DNA from: Talpa occidentalis
Taxonomy: Eukaryota > Chordata > Mammalia > Eulipotyphla > Talpidae
DNA: 64,000 nucleotides
Reading direction: 5' to 3'
Assembly (NCBI RefSeq): GCF_014898055.3
Contig: NW_023603184.1
Span: 29,800,808-29,864,807, forward strand
Below, in pieces: positions 49,206-59,600 of the stretch. The notes under the pieces are model-generated. The model saw nothing but the letters and a program-made list of their open reading frames with translations, had not been told where the DNA came from and ran no database searches. The position numbers and the translations under genes are program-made. The stretch's first letter is position 1. The number at the start of each line of letters is the position of its first letter.

Positions 49206-49445
49206 TTTAGGTCAATGGTGATCCCTTGGGAACTTGTTAGACTTGTTAGAAGTGCAAATTCTCCCCAGGTTCCCCCCCAGATCCACTGAATCAGAAACTC
49301 TGGTGTGTGGGTCCAATAATCTGTTATCAGAAAGACCCCCTGGTGAGCCTGCGCATCCCCCCAACATCCCCTCCCCTCAACCCCGTCCCACCATGATCCC
49401 GATCTACTTTGCAAACCAGGAGCCTAAGTATTCAAGAAGTGGGAA
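49205..49445 (+). mobile_element. MER5-like hAT DNA transposon remnant
   Basis: 'ggaacttgttag..agtgcaaattctccccaggttcccccccagatccactgaatcagaaactctgg', 'tgtgggtccaataatctg' and 'aaaccaggagcctaagta' follow MER5A order ('ctgaatcagaatctctggggtggg', 'ccaggcatctg'). Non-autonomous and extinct; no transposase. Confidence 0.65.
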
Positions 49446-49789
49446 ATTTGATGTTCACATCCATCTTAACGTTATGGCTAATAATGCGTGTTGTCACAAA
49501 CACAGATGTACCCTCTTTGGTCCTGTTTGATGATAGTGCCAGTCTTACTTAGTCATATCTGCCACATCTGTGGCCTTCACACCCATTCTTCACAAGGAAA
49601 GGGAAGTAGGTGATGTGGAAAGACAAATGTCTTCCTCCCTTTCCGTCCTAGGTCATCTCTTCCTCCCCCAGGGGATCTGCATCCTGTCTGTGTCAAGGAG
49701 TTTGTGAAATACCTGGTGAGAACCCAGCCTCTCCAGAGAGAATAAATAGCTCCTCCTAAGTGCAGCCCCAACACCAGGGCCAATATCAC

Positions 49790-49930
49790 CCAAAGTCATT
49801 ATTGTTCCTGTCTGTCCCCCACATAAAATATGAGCCCCTTGAGGGCAGGAGCCATGTCTTAATCATCTCTGTATTCCCAGCACCTGGTACATATATAAGA
49901 CACCTAATAAATGGGTGGTGAATGAACGAA
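49790..49930 (+). repeat. L2 LINE 3' end, sense
   Basis: 'atgagccccttgagggcaggagccatgtctt', 'tgtattcccagcacctggtacat' and 'cctaataaatgggtggtgaatgaa' are a textbook L2 3' end. Confidence 0.9.
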
Positions 49931-49939
49931 CTGTCGGCC

Positions 49940-52090
49940 CCAAATCAGTGGGGCATTTGTTCCTGGAGCACTGGGATGGTAGGTGTGCCCTCACAGTCAA
50001 TATATTTCTGGCCCTGGTGACAAGTAGGTAACAGGATTGCTTAGAGACCTGTGAAATGTTACCTCAGCCAAGCTCCTCCATCCATCGGCTCGGTTCAGTG
50101 CCACAAGGAAGGCTGTGTGACAGGCTCACGGCAGGTTGGAACCACATTAGGAGCCGCCTAGAAAAGCAAACTGCAAATATCCATTTCTTTCTTTTGTCAT
50201 AATTTGTTTTCCCAGTTGCAGGCGAGGTTGAAATGAGCTCTGTCTGTTGACAATTTGGATAGAATAACTTTTCTGTTTCATGAATTCTGAACAGTGGAGA
50301 CTGAGATCTGCTCTGGGCTGTGAGAAATGAACAAGGCACTTGGTGGGGCAGGTGGGAATGGAGCACCACGTTAGCTGAGGAAGAGTTTGGTCCTGCTCTG
50401 GGGCCATTCCTGAATTTGTTCCCACCTTCCAGGTCTTTTTATGCTGGTCGGGTGCAGAAAGAATCTCCCTCCAACCTGCCCCCTGCCCCCAACCCACTGC
50501 CACCTATCCTGGAAATCATTCATCTAGCTCACTTAGAAGGACCAGAATAAATAGATCTTCTTCCACATATTAATTTATGAAACCTTCCTATTTCTTCTCA
50601 TTGCACCTGCTGTGTCACATTTAACTTTATTGCAAAGCAGCAGGGGACTCATCCTTTTGCTAGAAAACTTTGACCATTAAATTCAGATATGAGAGAAAAG
50701 TTATCCAAGTTCCAGTCTTTCTCTTTCTTGCTATGAGAAGGAGATCCATAACAAGGAGAGGAGGCACCCTTTAAGAGTTGAAGGAGGAAGAATCAGTGCA
50801 GAAGGTATGGGTTTAACCAGCTGCAGTCGTCTCCCTAGCCAGCACTGACATTGTTTCAGCTGTCTAAAAGCAGTCCTATTCCTGTCTCTATGTGTATTGA
50901 GGTTCTGCTGATACATGAGACCTGATTGATAAGTAGTGGTATTCAGATTCCATCCATCACAACTAGGATGTGTCCTCTAAAGTTGAATGTCTAAAAAGAA
51001 AACTACCACCTACTTGTATTGTATTGGAGCCTGGCTAATGGAAAAACATGTAGTTAGGAGGAAGTGGGCTGTGTGACCTGTAGAAATAAGGCGGAAATGA
51101 AGACCTTCATCAAGGTCTTCTCTGCAATCCAAAAAAGAACATATAAAGACCAGCTGACATGATGTTTTGATTCACAAAGCAGGTCTATCTCCATGATGAA
51201 GGTAAATGCATTTGATACGATAGTTCCAGTGCCCATTAAAACCTTGTAGCTACACCTCTTTGCTTCAACGCTGTATCTCCCAGGTAATGCTCTGTTAAGA
51301 TGATGGCTTCTCAAAAAGACTATTCTACACATGGAGGCCATGTTGCCCAATACTCATGAGTTCACCTAAAGCCCACTTGATTTTCCTGTTTCTCACTATT
51401 GGGCATTTCTCTACATCTTGAGAGTTTCAGTAGCAGGGCAAGTTCCTCTGGTTGATTCCTTGTGCACCTACCACCAAAGTGAAGATCCCGGACCGAGACC
51501 TACACTCTGGACATGGTCCAGCCAACATCCCACTGACAAATTCTTGAAATCAGCCATGGGTAGCTGATTGATTTTTCTTCCTCATCTCTGTTTCAGAGGA
51601 CTAGTGTTAATGTTACGTAATGAATTTTTTTTTTTTTTTTACTAAGGTGACATTGTTAGGTTGTTGTAAGCATTCCTTTGAAGTGATTCAGCTCCCAAAT
51701 TTTCTAATTTTTACTCATTGTATATTATAAAAAGACTTCAAATTGCCTGGTGATAGAATATGAAAATGTGACAAGCTATACTCTCTGACCTTAAAAATGT
51801 CTATAATGTAGCATCATAAAATATAATTAGAAATCCATTTCAACATCACATTACAGATCTATAACTTAAAGGTAATTTCTGTCATTTGAGTATGGTGGTG
51901 AGCTGATGTTTGAATTAGATTCTTAAGATAAAAACAATTCATCCTGCATTAGGAGTTATTACTTTAATTGAATAATATCTGGATCATACCAGTGGAGGTA
52001 ATGTTAGTGTTATTACCCATTATCTTGGTGATGTTCACCCCACTGTTTCCAGAGAAAATATGGCCCGTTAAATGGATGGAGGGATTAAAA
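49940..52090. other. No gene recognised; mostly unique DNA
   Basis: Frames of 98-118 codons on the minus strand (50064-50503, 51054-51350) carry no domain. A perfect 9-bp stem with a 4-base loop lies at 51099-51120 (gaagacctt/aaggtcttc). T16 run near 51625-51640. Confidence 0.4.
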
Positions 52091-52127
52091 TAGAAAAAAA
52101 GCTGCAAGCTTTTCATGGCTCATTATG

Positions 52128-52162
52128 CCAAGGTCAGGACAAAGGAATGGCCCTGACCTTGA
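52128..52162. promoter_or_regulatory. Candidate nuclear-receptor site: two inverted AAGGTCA half-sites
   Basis: ccaaggtca at 52128-52136 faces tgaccttga at 52154-52162, whose reverse complement is tcaaggtca. Each fits the extended half-site bound by monomeric receptors such as NR5A or ERR. The inverted arms match over 10 bp (caaggtcagg/cctgaccttg). Function is inference. Confidence 0.25.
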
Positions 52163-52329
52163 AATATGATAAAGGACCTGGCACAGGCTAAAAGCTTAAA
52201 AGAATTTAAAGGAACGTCCTTTCAGCCATGGCAGAGTGTCTTATCTTCATGAAAATTTGCATCAGTTCATTTTTTCATTTTCTTGCTTACCTATTTATTC
52301 CTTCGACCAACTAATTCATTCAAACAACG

Positions 52330-52625
52330 TATTTTGTGCACATTCATGAAACCATGGAGAGTGAAGATGATTTAATCAAGCGAGGAGGGTCAAGGTTTAT
52401 TGAGAATCTACTAGGTCTTAGAAAACCTAGTAGGGGAACCCAGACTGGGAACTTTCAGACAATATCTGCTTTACTCTTCACTACAACACATACGGTAGAC
52501 AGTGTTGCTATACCCATTTTATACATGAAGAAACTGAGGGTCAGACAGGTGAAATGAATTGACCCAGGTTTCACAGCTAGAGGAAAAGTCAGAATTCAAA
52601 CCTAAGTCTGTTTCATTTCAAAGTT
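52330..52625 (-). repeat. MIR SINE, antisense
   Basis: 'ggtttattgagaatctactagg', 'acccattttatacatgaagaaactgagggtcag', 'gtttcacagctagaggaaaag' and 'attcaaacctaagtctg' are in MIR antisense order. Confidence 0.88.
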
Positions 52626-52844
52626 TAGTCTCTTGCTGCTATTCCTGGAATTTGGATGTAGGATATAAGCATGTGTCGTAAAAATTATAATGCTGTGTGC
52701 TAACAATGCAGCTGACATGAAGTAATATGGAACAGGACAGCCCCAATAGGGAAAGACAGACTCCCAAACCTGATGGACTTCCTCATATTTCAGGGCAGTG
52801 GGGAGATAAATAGGTGCTCCTAATATATCCAGAGATGCTTTATC

Positions 52845-52995
52845 ATGTTCTACTTATGAGACTCATTTCCGTTTTGCCTCACCTGGACATTCTGATTCAG
52901 GAGCTCTGAGGTAGAACCTGAACATAAGTAGACTTCAAAAGTTTTCAACTGATTCTGAAGTATTACCAATTTGGGGAGCATTGAAATATGGCCCC
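52845..52995 (+). mobile_element. MER5-like DNA transposon remnant
   Basis: 'cacctggacattctgattcaggagctctgaggtagaacctg' and 'ttttcaactgattctgaagt' resemble MER5A at high divergence. Confidence 0.45.
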
Positions 52996-53154
52996 ACCCG
53001 TGAATCTGAGTGCTCCCTACATCTTGACACCAAGTGAGTGTCATGAGCCCTCCCCCATGTTCAAGGTCACTAGCTCAGAAAAACACCATCAACCTCCAGC
53101 TTCAGATTGGCCTCTCCTCTCCCACTGCAATAATGTAATAGAAAGGGGAGTTTC

Positions 53155-53765
53155 TGGGTTCCCCTCCCACCCCAAGGAAGGTGGAACTGAGCAGCAAGAA
53201 GCTAAAAAAGACTGGGGAAAGGCTGGAAGAAGGAAGAAGCAGAGAGGGGTGAATGAGACTTAGAGGAGGCACATGGAGCAGAGATACATGTGAAGAAGCT
53301 GCACTTGCTTCTCAGGCTTGGCTGATACCGGGGACCTGGGGGATCTGGAAGGAGACACTTAAAAGACATGGGTGAGAAGCCCCTGGGGAGGCTGACAATG
53401 GCAGCCTTTATCTTGACTTGGATTTTTATTTTGTTCTTTTCATACCAGATTTGCCTTCTGCCCCTTTCCTATGGTTCCCCACCAGAAGGTGCCTTAGACT
53501 TGTGGCAGGCTTTTGGGCCTCAGTGGCGCTGCTTTGGGCCAACCCTGTTTTCCTGGGCACTTACCCATGAGGGGATGGACAATTTTGGGTGTTTCATGGG
53601 GAAACTATTTTAACTATTTTTTTTCTCTGCTCTTTCCATTGCACACTAATTGTATTAATTCCTTTCTGTTGATGGTATTACATATGTTTTGTCTTTATGC
53701 GGCAGATGACAAACTATTTAGAGCATGCAAGGTTTGGGGGTCCTGTTGTTACAGGGCAACCCCAA
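53155..53765 (+). repeat. Left arm of an inverted dispersed element (family unassigned)
   Basis: Homologous along its length to the reverse complement of 56190-57065. Exact anchors: 53388-53401 with 56825-56838, 53530-53547 with 56409-56426, and 53712-53725 with 56222-56235. Diverged by substitutions and small gaps elsewhere. The 81- and 85-codon frames here are shadows. It may be an LTR or another retroelement, but I could not name it. Confidence 0.75.
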
Positions 53766-53769
53766 TGTG

Positions 53770-54115
53770 AAAAAGGATGACCTGACTGTGGACCCTCACT
53801 TGCATGCTTAAAAGGACTTATAATGAGACTCAACTGCAGGCACACACAAAAAGGTTAATAAAGGGTTTATTAACAAAAAGGAGAAAATGAAGAAAGGCAT
53901 GACTCAGGGAGAAAGAGAGAGATAAACTGGTAAAGGCAGTTGACCAGTTCCACTGAGCTGGGACCCCAATAGCATGCTGAAAGCCAGCGGAAAACCAAGC
54001 ACCCTCAAGGCCCACATGTCTGGTTACCTACCGAGCCTGGATGCTTAACTCCACCCTTATTTCCCAGCAATCCTCCCTTTGGTGATGATGACATTATGGG
54101 ATTTGTAGTCTTTGG
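53770..54115 (-). mobile_element. LTR-like fragment, antisense (tentative)
   Basis: On the minus strand it reads: a 'cccataatg' region, a pyrimidine-rich stretch, 'gttaataaaccc' with an AATAAA signal, then a short R/U5-like segment ending near 'gggtccaca'. That order fits a retroviral LTR. No flanking gag/pol or duplicate LTR was found, so it could be a solo LTR or chance. Confidence 0.35.
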
Positions 54116-54167
54116 TGTCTCCATAAAACCTGTGTTTGTGGAATTCATTCAGGACATCCTTTCCCCC

Positions 54168-54187
54168 CAGTACTGCCCAGTACTGCC
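54168..54187 (+). repeat. 10-bp tandem duplication
   Basis: cagtactgcc occurs twice head to tail. Confidence 0.85.
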
Positions 54188-54527
54188 CCTCAGTCTGCCC
54201 TGTAGCACCACCACCCGTGATGAGCTAGTAAATGTTTAACAGTCCACTTTCAGGAAAAAGAGAAAGTCCTGGTATGTAGTGTTCGAAATTTCCATGGTGT
54301 AAATGCCATGACCAATTTCAAATACTTCCCAAGGAGCAGTCTCCCTCAGACCCCACAACACAGCCAGAGACTCTCCGAAGTCAAGCTGGCTCCTGGAATA
54401 TCAAAAGGAGGGGAGGGGAGGTGTGTAGGCAGAAATGCTATGACAAGATTAACAAAATTAGAGAAATGCTCTAACACAAAAATACAATGCAATAAAATTG
54501 TGCTAATCCCAAGATAATTTACACAAT

Positions 54528-54811
54528 TTTTTTTTTAAGATTTATTTATTTATTATTTATTTATACAAGCACTGGGTACAGTCAGAAGCAAGGGAGGGTG
54601 AGAGAATCCACCAGAGCCAGAGCGGGGAGCAGAGCAGGCAGAAGGACCGAAGTACACTGCTGAGGGGAGCAGCGGGCGGCAGGAGAGGTCTGCGCGCCAT
54701 GTGGGACTCTCCTCCGGTGGCCGGGGAGCAGCTGGGAATCGAACTGGCGCTGCAGAGGCTGCGGGCAGCTTCGCAACCCAGCGCTCAACCGTTTCGCCAC
54801 CGGGGAGGCCC
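54528..54811 (-). repeat. Full-length T+ SINE, antisense (younger subfamily)
   Basis: On the minus strand: 'ggcctccccggtggcgaaacgg' head, 'gttcgattcccagctgctccccggccaccgg', body, and a tail with multiple ATAAATAA units plus TCTT and an A run. Many CpGs remain. The TSD is short and unclear (caatttt/caaatttt). Confidence 0.9.
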
Positions 54812-55119
54812 CAAATTTTAAAAATATTTATACACCAACATAGTTGAGGTCAATCAGTAGCAGAACATGTTAAAGGTTATAATATAAGCTTCTTGATTCA
54901 ATTTTTATGTGAATCTCTGTGACTCTGGAGTCCATGCCAGACTCTAATCCAAGGCTTTCGTGGGCATGAAAATTGGGCAAATGCCTCCCCAGTCTTGTCT
55001 CTGCCCTTCCATCTCCCACTCTCACCCCTACACCCTCTCCTCCTGCCCCCTGCCAATTCCTGTAAAGGTTGAACATAGTTTTCTCTCTTCTGCCTCAGTT
55101 CTTTGTTTCCTGAGAATTT

Positions 55120-55703
55120 TCAAAGCCAGGTGCCTTGTACAGAAGAAGAAAAATAATTTACCTTGTATACCGTTCTGGGTTCTTGACTGAGACACCACCT
55201 CATAATAAAAGACAGGTAAATGGGGGGAGGGAATTTTGCTTGCATATAGATGGTTATGTATCCATATGGGGGCCCCACAAAGACAGGAGATTCAAAGGGC
55301 AGCCAACGAGTCAAGGCTAATCCAGTTAGTCTCCTGAGCTGAGACAGAGGGGGGGGGACAGGGGCTCCCATATATCTGGGCAGGAGAAAGGGGAATGCAA
55401 GGTGAACAAAGTCCCCTCTGCCAGGCAGCAGTGAAGTCTCCCAGAGGACAGAGCGATCTCTAGTAATCGCTCTCTCCCTGGCGCTGGCTCCCTTTCTAAT
55501 GTAAATTCCCAGACCAAAGGTAACTTGTACTCATATGCAGAGCTTCTCCTGTGTCTGTAGTTTCTCAAAATAATCAGCTCAAAAGCATCCTTAGGCCAAA
55601 GAGGCATTGTTTGGGGTGGGATATTCACCCTTCACCTGCCACCACCTTACCTGGATGGCAAAACAGCCAAGTGAATTAAACATTAAAAAAAAAAAAAAAA
55701 AAA
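55120..55703. other. Unassigned region ending in an A19 tail
   Basis: ATTAAA at about 55676-55681 sits just upstream of an A run ending at 55703, which looks like the 3' end of a retroposed transcript on the plus strand. The sequence before it (55120-55640) has the texture of a dispersed repeat, but I could not assign a family. Frames of 61-100 codons on both strands show no protein feature. Confidence 0.35.
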
Positions 55704-55894
55704 TCAGGCAGTCCAGCTCCCGCTGTAGCAGAGAGGATCAGAGGTTAGTTGTAAATGATGGGCTCTTTCATCTGGCTCCAGTCTGGCAAGGGATCTGGCA
55801 GAGAGGAATCCTTTCTGGATTTCATTTTCCTTATTTCTCTGAGCTGCTTTGGCAGGATTATAAGCAAATCAAGTTTTGATCAATTGAAGCCTTT

Positions 55895-56170
55895 CCAAGG
55901 TTCATTCATTTATTAAACAAACATTTATCATATCCCTCGTGCTGGCCAGTGGGGAAGAGGGACACAGAGATGAAGATGACACACTGGCCTCCTTGAGGTG
56001 CTCCTAGTTGGGGGAAGAAGGGTGAGTGGTCAGAGGGTAACTGCAGTTCAGGACTGAGCTCCAGATACGTGCTCTTGGAAGAGGGCTGGCTGCACCCTCT
56101 AAGCTGAGACTTGAGCTGCAACCTAAAGACGATGTAGGTGGAAAGGCCAGATGCCCTGGGAGAGGGACCG
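55895..56170 (-). repeat. L2 LINE 3' end, antisense
   Basis: 'ttcattcatttattaaacaaacatttatcat', 'tggccagtggggaagagggacacagagatgaa', 'ggcctccttgaggtgctcctagttggggga' and 'ctgagacttgagctgcaac' are in L2 antisense order. Confidence 0.75.
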
Positions 56171-56189
56171 TAGGGATGTTCCCAGGCAA

Positions 56190-57065
56190 GGTGAGGGGCA
56201 CCCGGGATCCCCAAAGCTGCCTGCTCTAAATAGTTCTGCCATTGAGCATATCAAGACAAAACATACCCTAGTGAGTAAGACCTTCAGTGGAAAAGAACTT
56301 TAATACATTTAGTGTGCAGTGGGGAGAAAAGAAAGAATGTAGTTTAAAATAATTTCCAATTAAATACCCAAAGTTACCCAACCCCTCATGGGTAAGTGCT
56401 CAGGCAACCAGGGTTGGCCCAAAGCAGGGCCACTGAGGCCCGAAAGCCAACACCTTCTGGTGGGGACCCGTAGGAAAGGGGCAGAAAGGGCCAGGCAAAT
56501 TTGGAGGAAAAGAGCAAAATCGGGGCCTCCTTGGTGGTGCAGGGGTTAAAGTCACAGCTATGAAGCTATCGCCAGCCACTGTGGCATGAGTTCCATCCCT
56601 GGCCAGGGAGCTGATGCACATGGTGCAGCAGACCTCTCCTGTCTCGCCCGCTGCTCCCCTCAGCAGTGTATTTCAGTAGATCTGCCTGTTTTGCTCCCCA
56701 CTCTGTCTTTGGTGAATCCTCTCATCCCCCTGTATCTCTGGCCTACACCCCAGTTCTTATATGCATAAATAAAGTAAAAATCTTTTTTTTTAAAAGAGCA
56801 AAATCAAAATCAAGATAAAGGCTACCATTGTCAGCCTCCTCACTCTCTCTCACCCATGTCTCTGTCTCTTTCAAGTATCACCTTCCCTGTCCCCCAAGTC
56901 CATGGTACAAATCCAAGGCCTAAAATCAAGCTCCTTCTTCACACGTCTCTCTGTTCCCTGTGCCCCCTACAGTCTTCTTTTCTCTTCCTCTAAGTCTTGT
57001 TAACTTCTTCTCCATGCTCAACTTCACCCTTCCCTAGGTGGGGCAGGGAATGGGGAACCCTTTTA
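56190..57065 (-). repeat. Right arm of the inverted dispersed element, split by a SINE
   Basis: Reverse complement matches 53155-53765, with the SINE at 56522-56791 inserted in it and absent from the left arm. The match continues on both sides of the SINE. Outer end near 57065 is uncertain. Confidence 0.75.
56522..56791 (+). repeat. Full-length T+ SINE, sense (older subfamily)
   Basis: 'ggggcctccttggtggtgcagggg', body, 'atgcataaataaagtaaaaatctttttttt'. Perfect 14-bp TSD aaaagagcaaaatc at 56508-56521 and 56792-56805. The tail now ends in T8, not A. Confidence 0.93.
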
Positions 57066-57249
57066 ATATAGCAGTTACAAAGGAAAAGCACAGTGAGAGT
57101 GAACGCAGCACCTATAAGCAGTCTCCGTGATTTCTGACTCAGGCGTCTACTCGCTCCCAACTGGCCACTATGTGGAGGAATGGAGAGTCTGCGTGTATTG
57201 GTGATTCCTTCTGTGTCACACTTGGGCCCACCAAAATATCTTTTTTCTC

Positions 57250-57400
57250 CTATTTAAAATATAAAAAGTAACAGTGGTTATCTATGGGTGATAGCATTGT
57301 AGGTTGTCTTTATCTTATCCTTTCTGCCTATCTCTTTTCTCTAAATGTTCTGCAGTAGACACATTTTTGTAGTAAGGAAAAATCCATTATTAAAAAGTTT
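57250..57400 (+). repeat. L1M 3' UTR fragment, sense
   Basis: 'aagtaacagtggttatctatgggtg', 'tctttatcttatcctttctgcc', 'ctaaatgttctgcagtagacacatttttgtagtaagg' followed by an A-rich end fit L1M 3' UTR order. Confidence 0.6.
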
Positions 57401-57405
57401 TTTTA

Positions 57406-57721
57406 GGGGCCTCCCCGGTGGCGCAGCGGTTGAGCGCTGGGTTGCGAAGCTGCCCGCGGCCTCTGCGGCGCCGGTTTGATCCCCGGCTGCTCCCCGGCCA
57501 CCAGAGGAGGGTCCCACATGGCGCGCAGACCTCTCCTGCGCCCGCTGCTCCCTCAGCAGTGTCCTTCGGTCCTTCTGCCTGGTCTGCTCCCCTCTGGCTC
57601 TGGTGAATTCTCTCACCCTCCCGCGCTTCTGACTGTACCCAGTGCATGTATAAACAAAACAAACAAACAAACCAGCAAACAAATAAATAAAGCATGCCTC
57701 TATTAAAAAAAAAAAAAAAAA
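57406..57721 (+). repeat. Youngest-looking full-length T+ SINE, sense
   Basis: 'ggggcctccccggtggcgcagcggttgagcgctgggttgcg' with A-box-like tggcgcagcgg and B-box-like gtttgatcc, a CpG-rich head and body, an extended (aaac)n/(aaat)n tail and a ~21-bp A run. TSD aaaaagttttttta near 57392-57405 and 57722-57735. The 170-codon minus-strand frame at 57341-57853, the longest in the window, simply reads through this SINE. Confidence 0.93.
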
Positions 57722-57739
57722 AAAAAGTTTTTTTAAGCC

Positions 57740-58395
57740 AAAACTACATGTAGTTTCAATCAAAACAGCAATTCTTCCTTTTACTACCTGAGTAAGGAAA
57801 TGCAAGATTGAATTAGAAATGGGAGAAAAAATGTTGATAGGATTCAGTTTCAAACTTGTAAGTTATTTATTTTTCTTCTTTTTGCTTTGGGAGATTGTGC
57901 TATGCCAATGAGAATAGACCAGAGATGTGTGGACACGCTTGAATTTGAAAAAGAAGAGTCATTTTTATTGTGATCGCCTCGAGCTTGTATTATTTCCATG
58001 ATTTATATTTTAGGACACTTGGAGAAAATTGTCCAGTAGTTAGGGATGATTGGATTATCGATACTCTCTTTTTAAAGAAAATAAAACATCTCATCAGAGA
58101 GAGGCTCAAGTCACAATGATGTCTCCACACTCAGCCTAGACTGTAAGACTTGGGGCTGGCAGTGGGCCCTGGGCTAAGTTTAGTGATGCCCAGTGGGAAT
58201 TCAGACAGGACTCTAAGAACTGGGATTTTTCAGCACCATCCTCCAACATGTTGGATTGCCATGTCTAAGTCAAACAAGGGTGGGGTCTCTTAGATCCCTA
58301 TTTTATGCTTCATGACGCCAGCGTCCCAAGAAGTGCCATCTTCCCTGCAATCTTCAGTTTGAATTCTTAAAAAGCAATAATAATCTCCACAACAG
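57740..58395. other. No gene recognised; unassigned DNA
   Basis: No frame or repeat worth naming beyond the SINE shadow at the left edge. Confidence 0.4.
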
Positions 58396-58399
58396 TTCA

Positions 58400-58565
58400 C
58401 ACAGTTGTATGGCTCATAAATTGTCCTGACATTTTATTCTCACAACAACCCAATATGAGTTACCCGTCATCCCAGTTTAGGGAAGAAAGAGAAGCTCCAA
58501 AAAGCTAACTGACTGACCTGAGTCCCCACAGCAGGAAAGTGGATGGACAGAGTTCAGGTCACCCC
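58400..58565 (-). repeat. MIR SINE, antisense
   Basis: 'cctgacattttattctcacaacaaccc', 'tcatcccagtttagggaagaaagagaagctcc' and 'acctgagtccccacagcagg' are in MIR antisense order. Confidence 0.75.
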
Positions 58566-58619
58566 TAACAACTGATCTTTGTTGTTTCATTTTCCACTAG
58601 TTTCTCTGATTGAAAGGAC

Positions 58620-59095
58620 AAGCCGCGCTCATTGGACTTTTAATAGTTCCCATTGTGTTATAACAAATCGCCACACAGCCAGTGGCTTTCCAGATATGGA
58701 GTTCAGAAGCCCAAAGTGAGTCTCACAGGGCAAAATGAAGGTGGTGGGGCTGCTTCATTTAGGGGGCTCCAGGCACTTTTTGTGTCTTCCAGTTTCTGGC
58801 CAGTGGCTGTTAGACTTTCTTGGCTTATGACTACACCTCTCCGATTTCTGCTTCGGTCCTCACACTGCCTTCTCATCATCTCTAGTTAAATCCCCCTGTG
58901 CTTTCCTTTTAAAAGAACAGACACATATATGGGGCCTACCTGGATAATGCAGAATAATTTCCTCATCTCAACATCCTTAGCTTAATCTCATCGACAAAGT
59001 CCTTTTAGTCATATAATGTAACATTCATAGGTTCCAGGGATTAAAACATGGATATCTTTGCGAGGCATTCTTCAGCCTACCACGAGAATATTTAT
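58620..59095 (+). repeat. Ancient interspersed repeat, family not assigned
   Basis: 'tgttataacaaatcgccac', 'gttcagaagcccaaagtgagtctcac', 'ggggcctacctggataatgcagaataatttcctcatctc', 'cataggttccagggattaaaacatggatatctttg' and 'cattcttcagcctacca' form a phrase order I know from many mammalian loci. I cannot name the family with certainty (ERVL-MaLR-like or other). Confidence 0.55.
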
Positions 59096-59394
59096 ATCAT
59101 TTATTGAGTGGTCCTTCAATGTAAAATTTTCTCTGAATTCATACTTAGGTCAGAGGTTTTCTTGGTTTCCTGTTTTCAATCTTTCACTTGTAATGGCTTT
59201 GGGACTTCAGTATGCATTTGCTTATCATCTTTGAGCAAATTTAACTCTGACTCCCTGTTGGAAGTACTTGCCTAAAATCTGATTCACCTGCTGTCTTTCA
59301 TGGTCAGAAGCCAGCCACCATTTTGTTCAGGACAGGTCTGGAAAGGGCTGCAGATAGCTGCACTCTTAGCTGGTAGGCCTTCCTGGTCTGCTGC

Positions 59395-59600
59395 TTTTGT
59401 TGAGAGCTTGTCACATGCACAGGACTGTACAAGCACTCTGCATGCATTTATAGCTCCTTTATAGCTTGTAACAAGCCTGCTAGGTAAATATCATTAACTC
59501 CATTTCACAAGTGAGCAAATCAAGTCTCAAACAGTTAAGTAACATGTCCAGGATTACACAGTTAAACCAGAGAGCCTTCTATACCCAACTCTTAATACCT
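59395..59600 (-). repeat. MIR SINE, antisense
   Basis: 'atgcacaggactgtacaagcactctgcatgcatttatagctcc', 'tccatttcacaagtgagcaaatcaagtctc', 'agttaagtaacatgtccaggattacacag' are in MIR antisense order. Confidence 0.88.

Noticed and set aside
57406..57721. Assignment of the SINE to cetartiodactyl CHR families
   Set aside because: Only the first ~30 bp resemble CHR elements. The body and the AATAAATCTTT tail differ, so host assignment to whales, hippos or ruminants is not supported.
57341..57853. 170-codon minus-strand open frame, the longest in the window
   Set aside because: It reads through the CpG-rich T+ SINE at 57406-57721 and its T-rich tail (the run of phenylalanines). It is a repeat shadow, not a gene.
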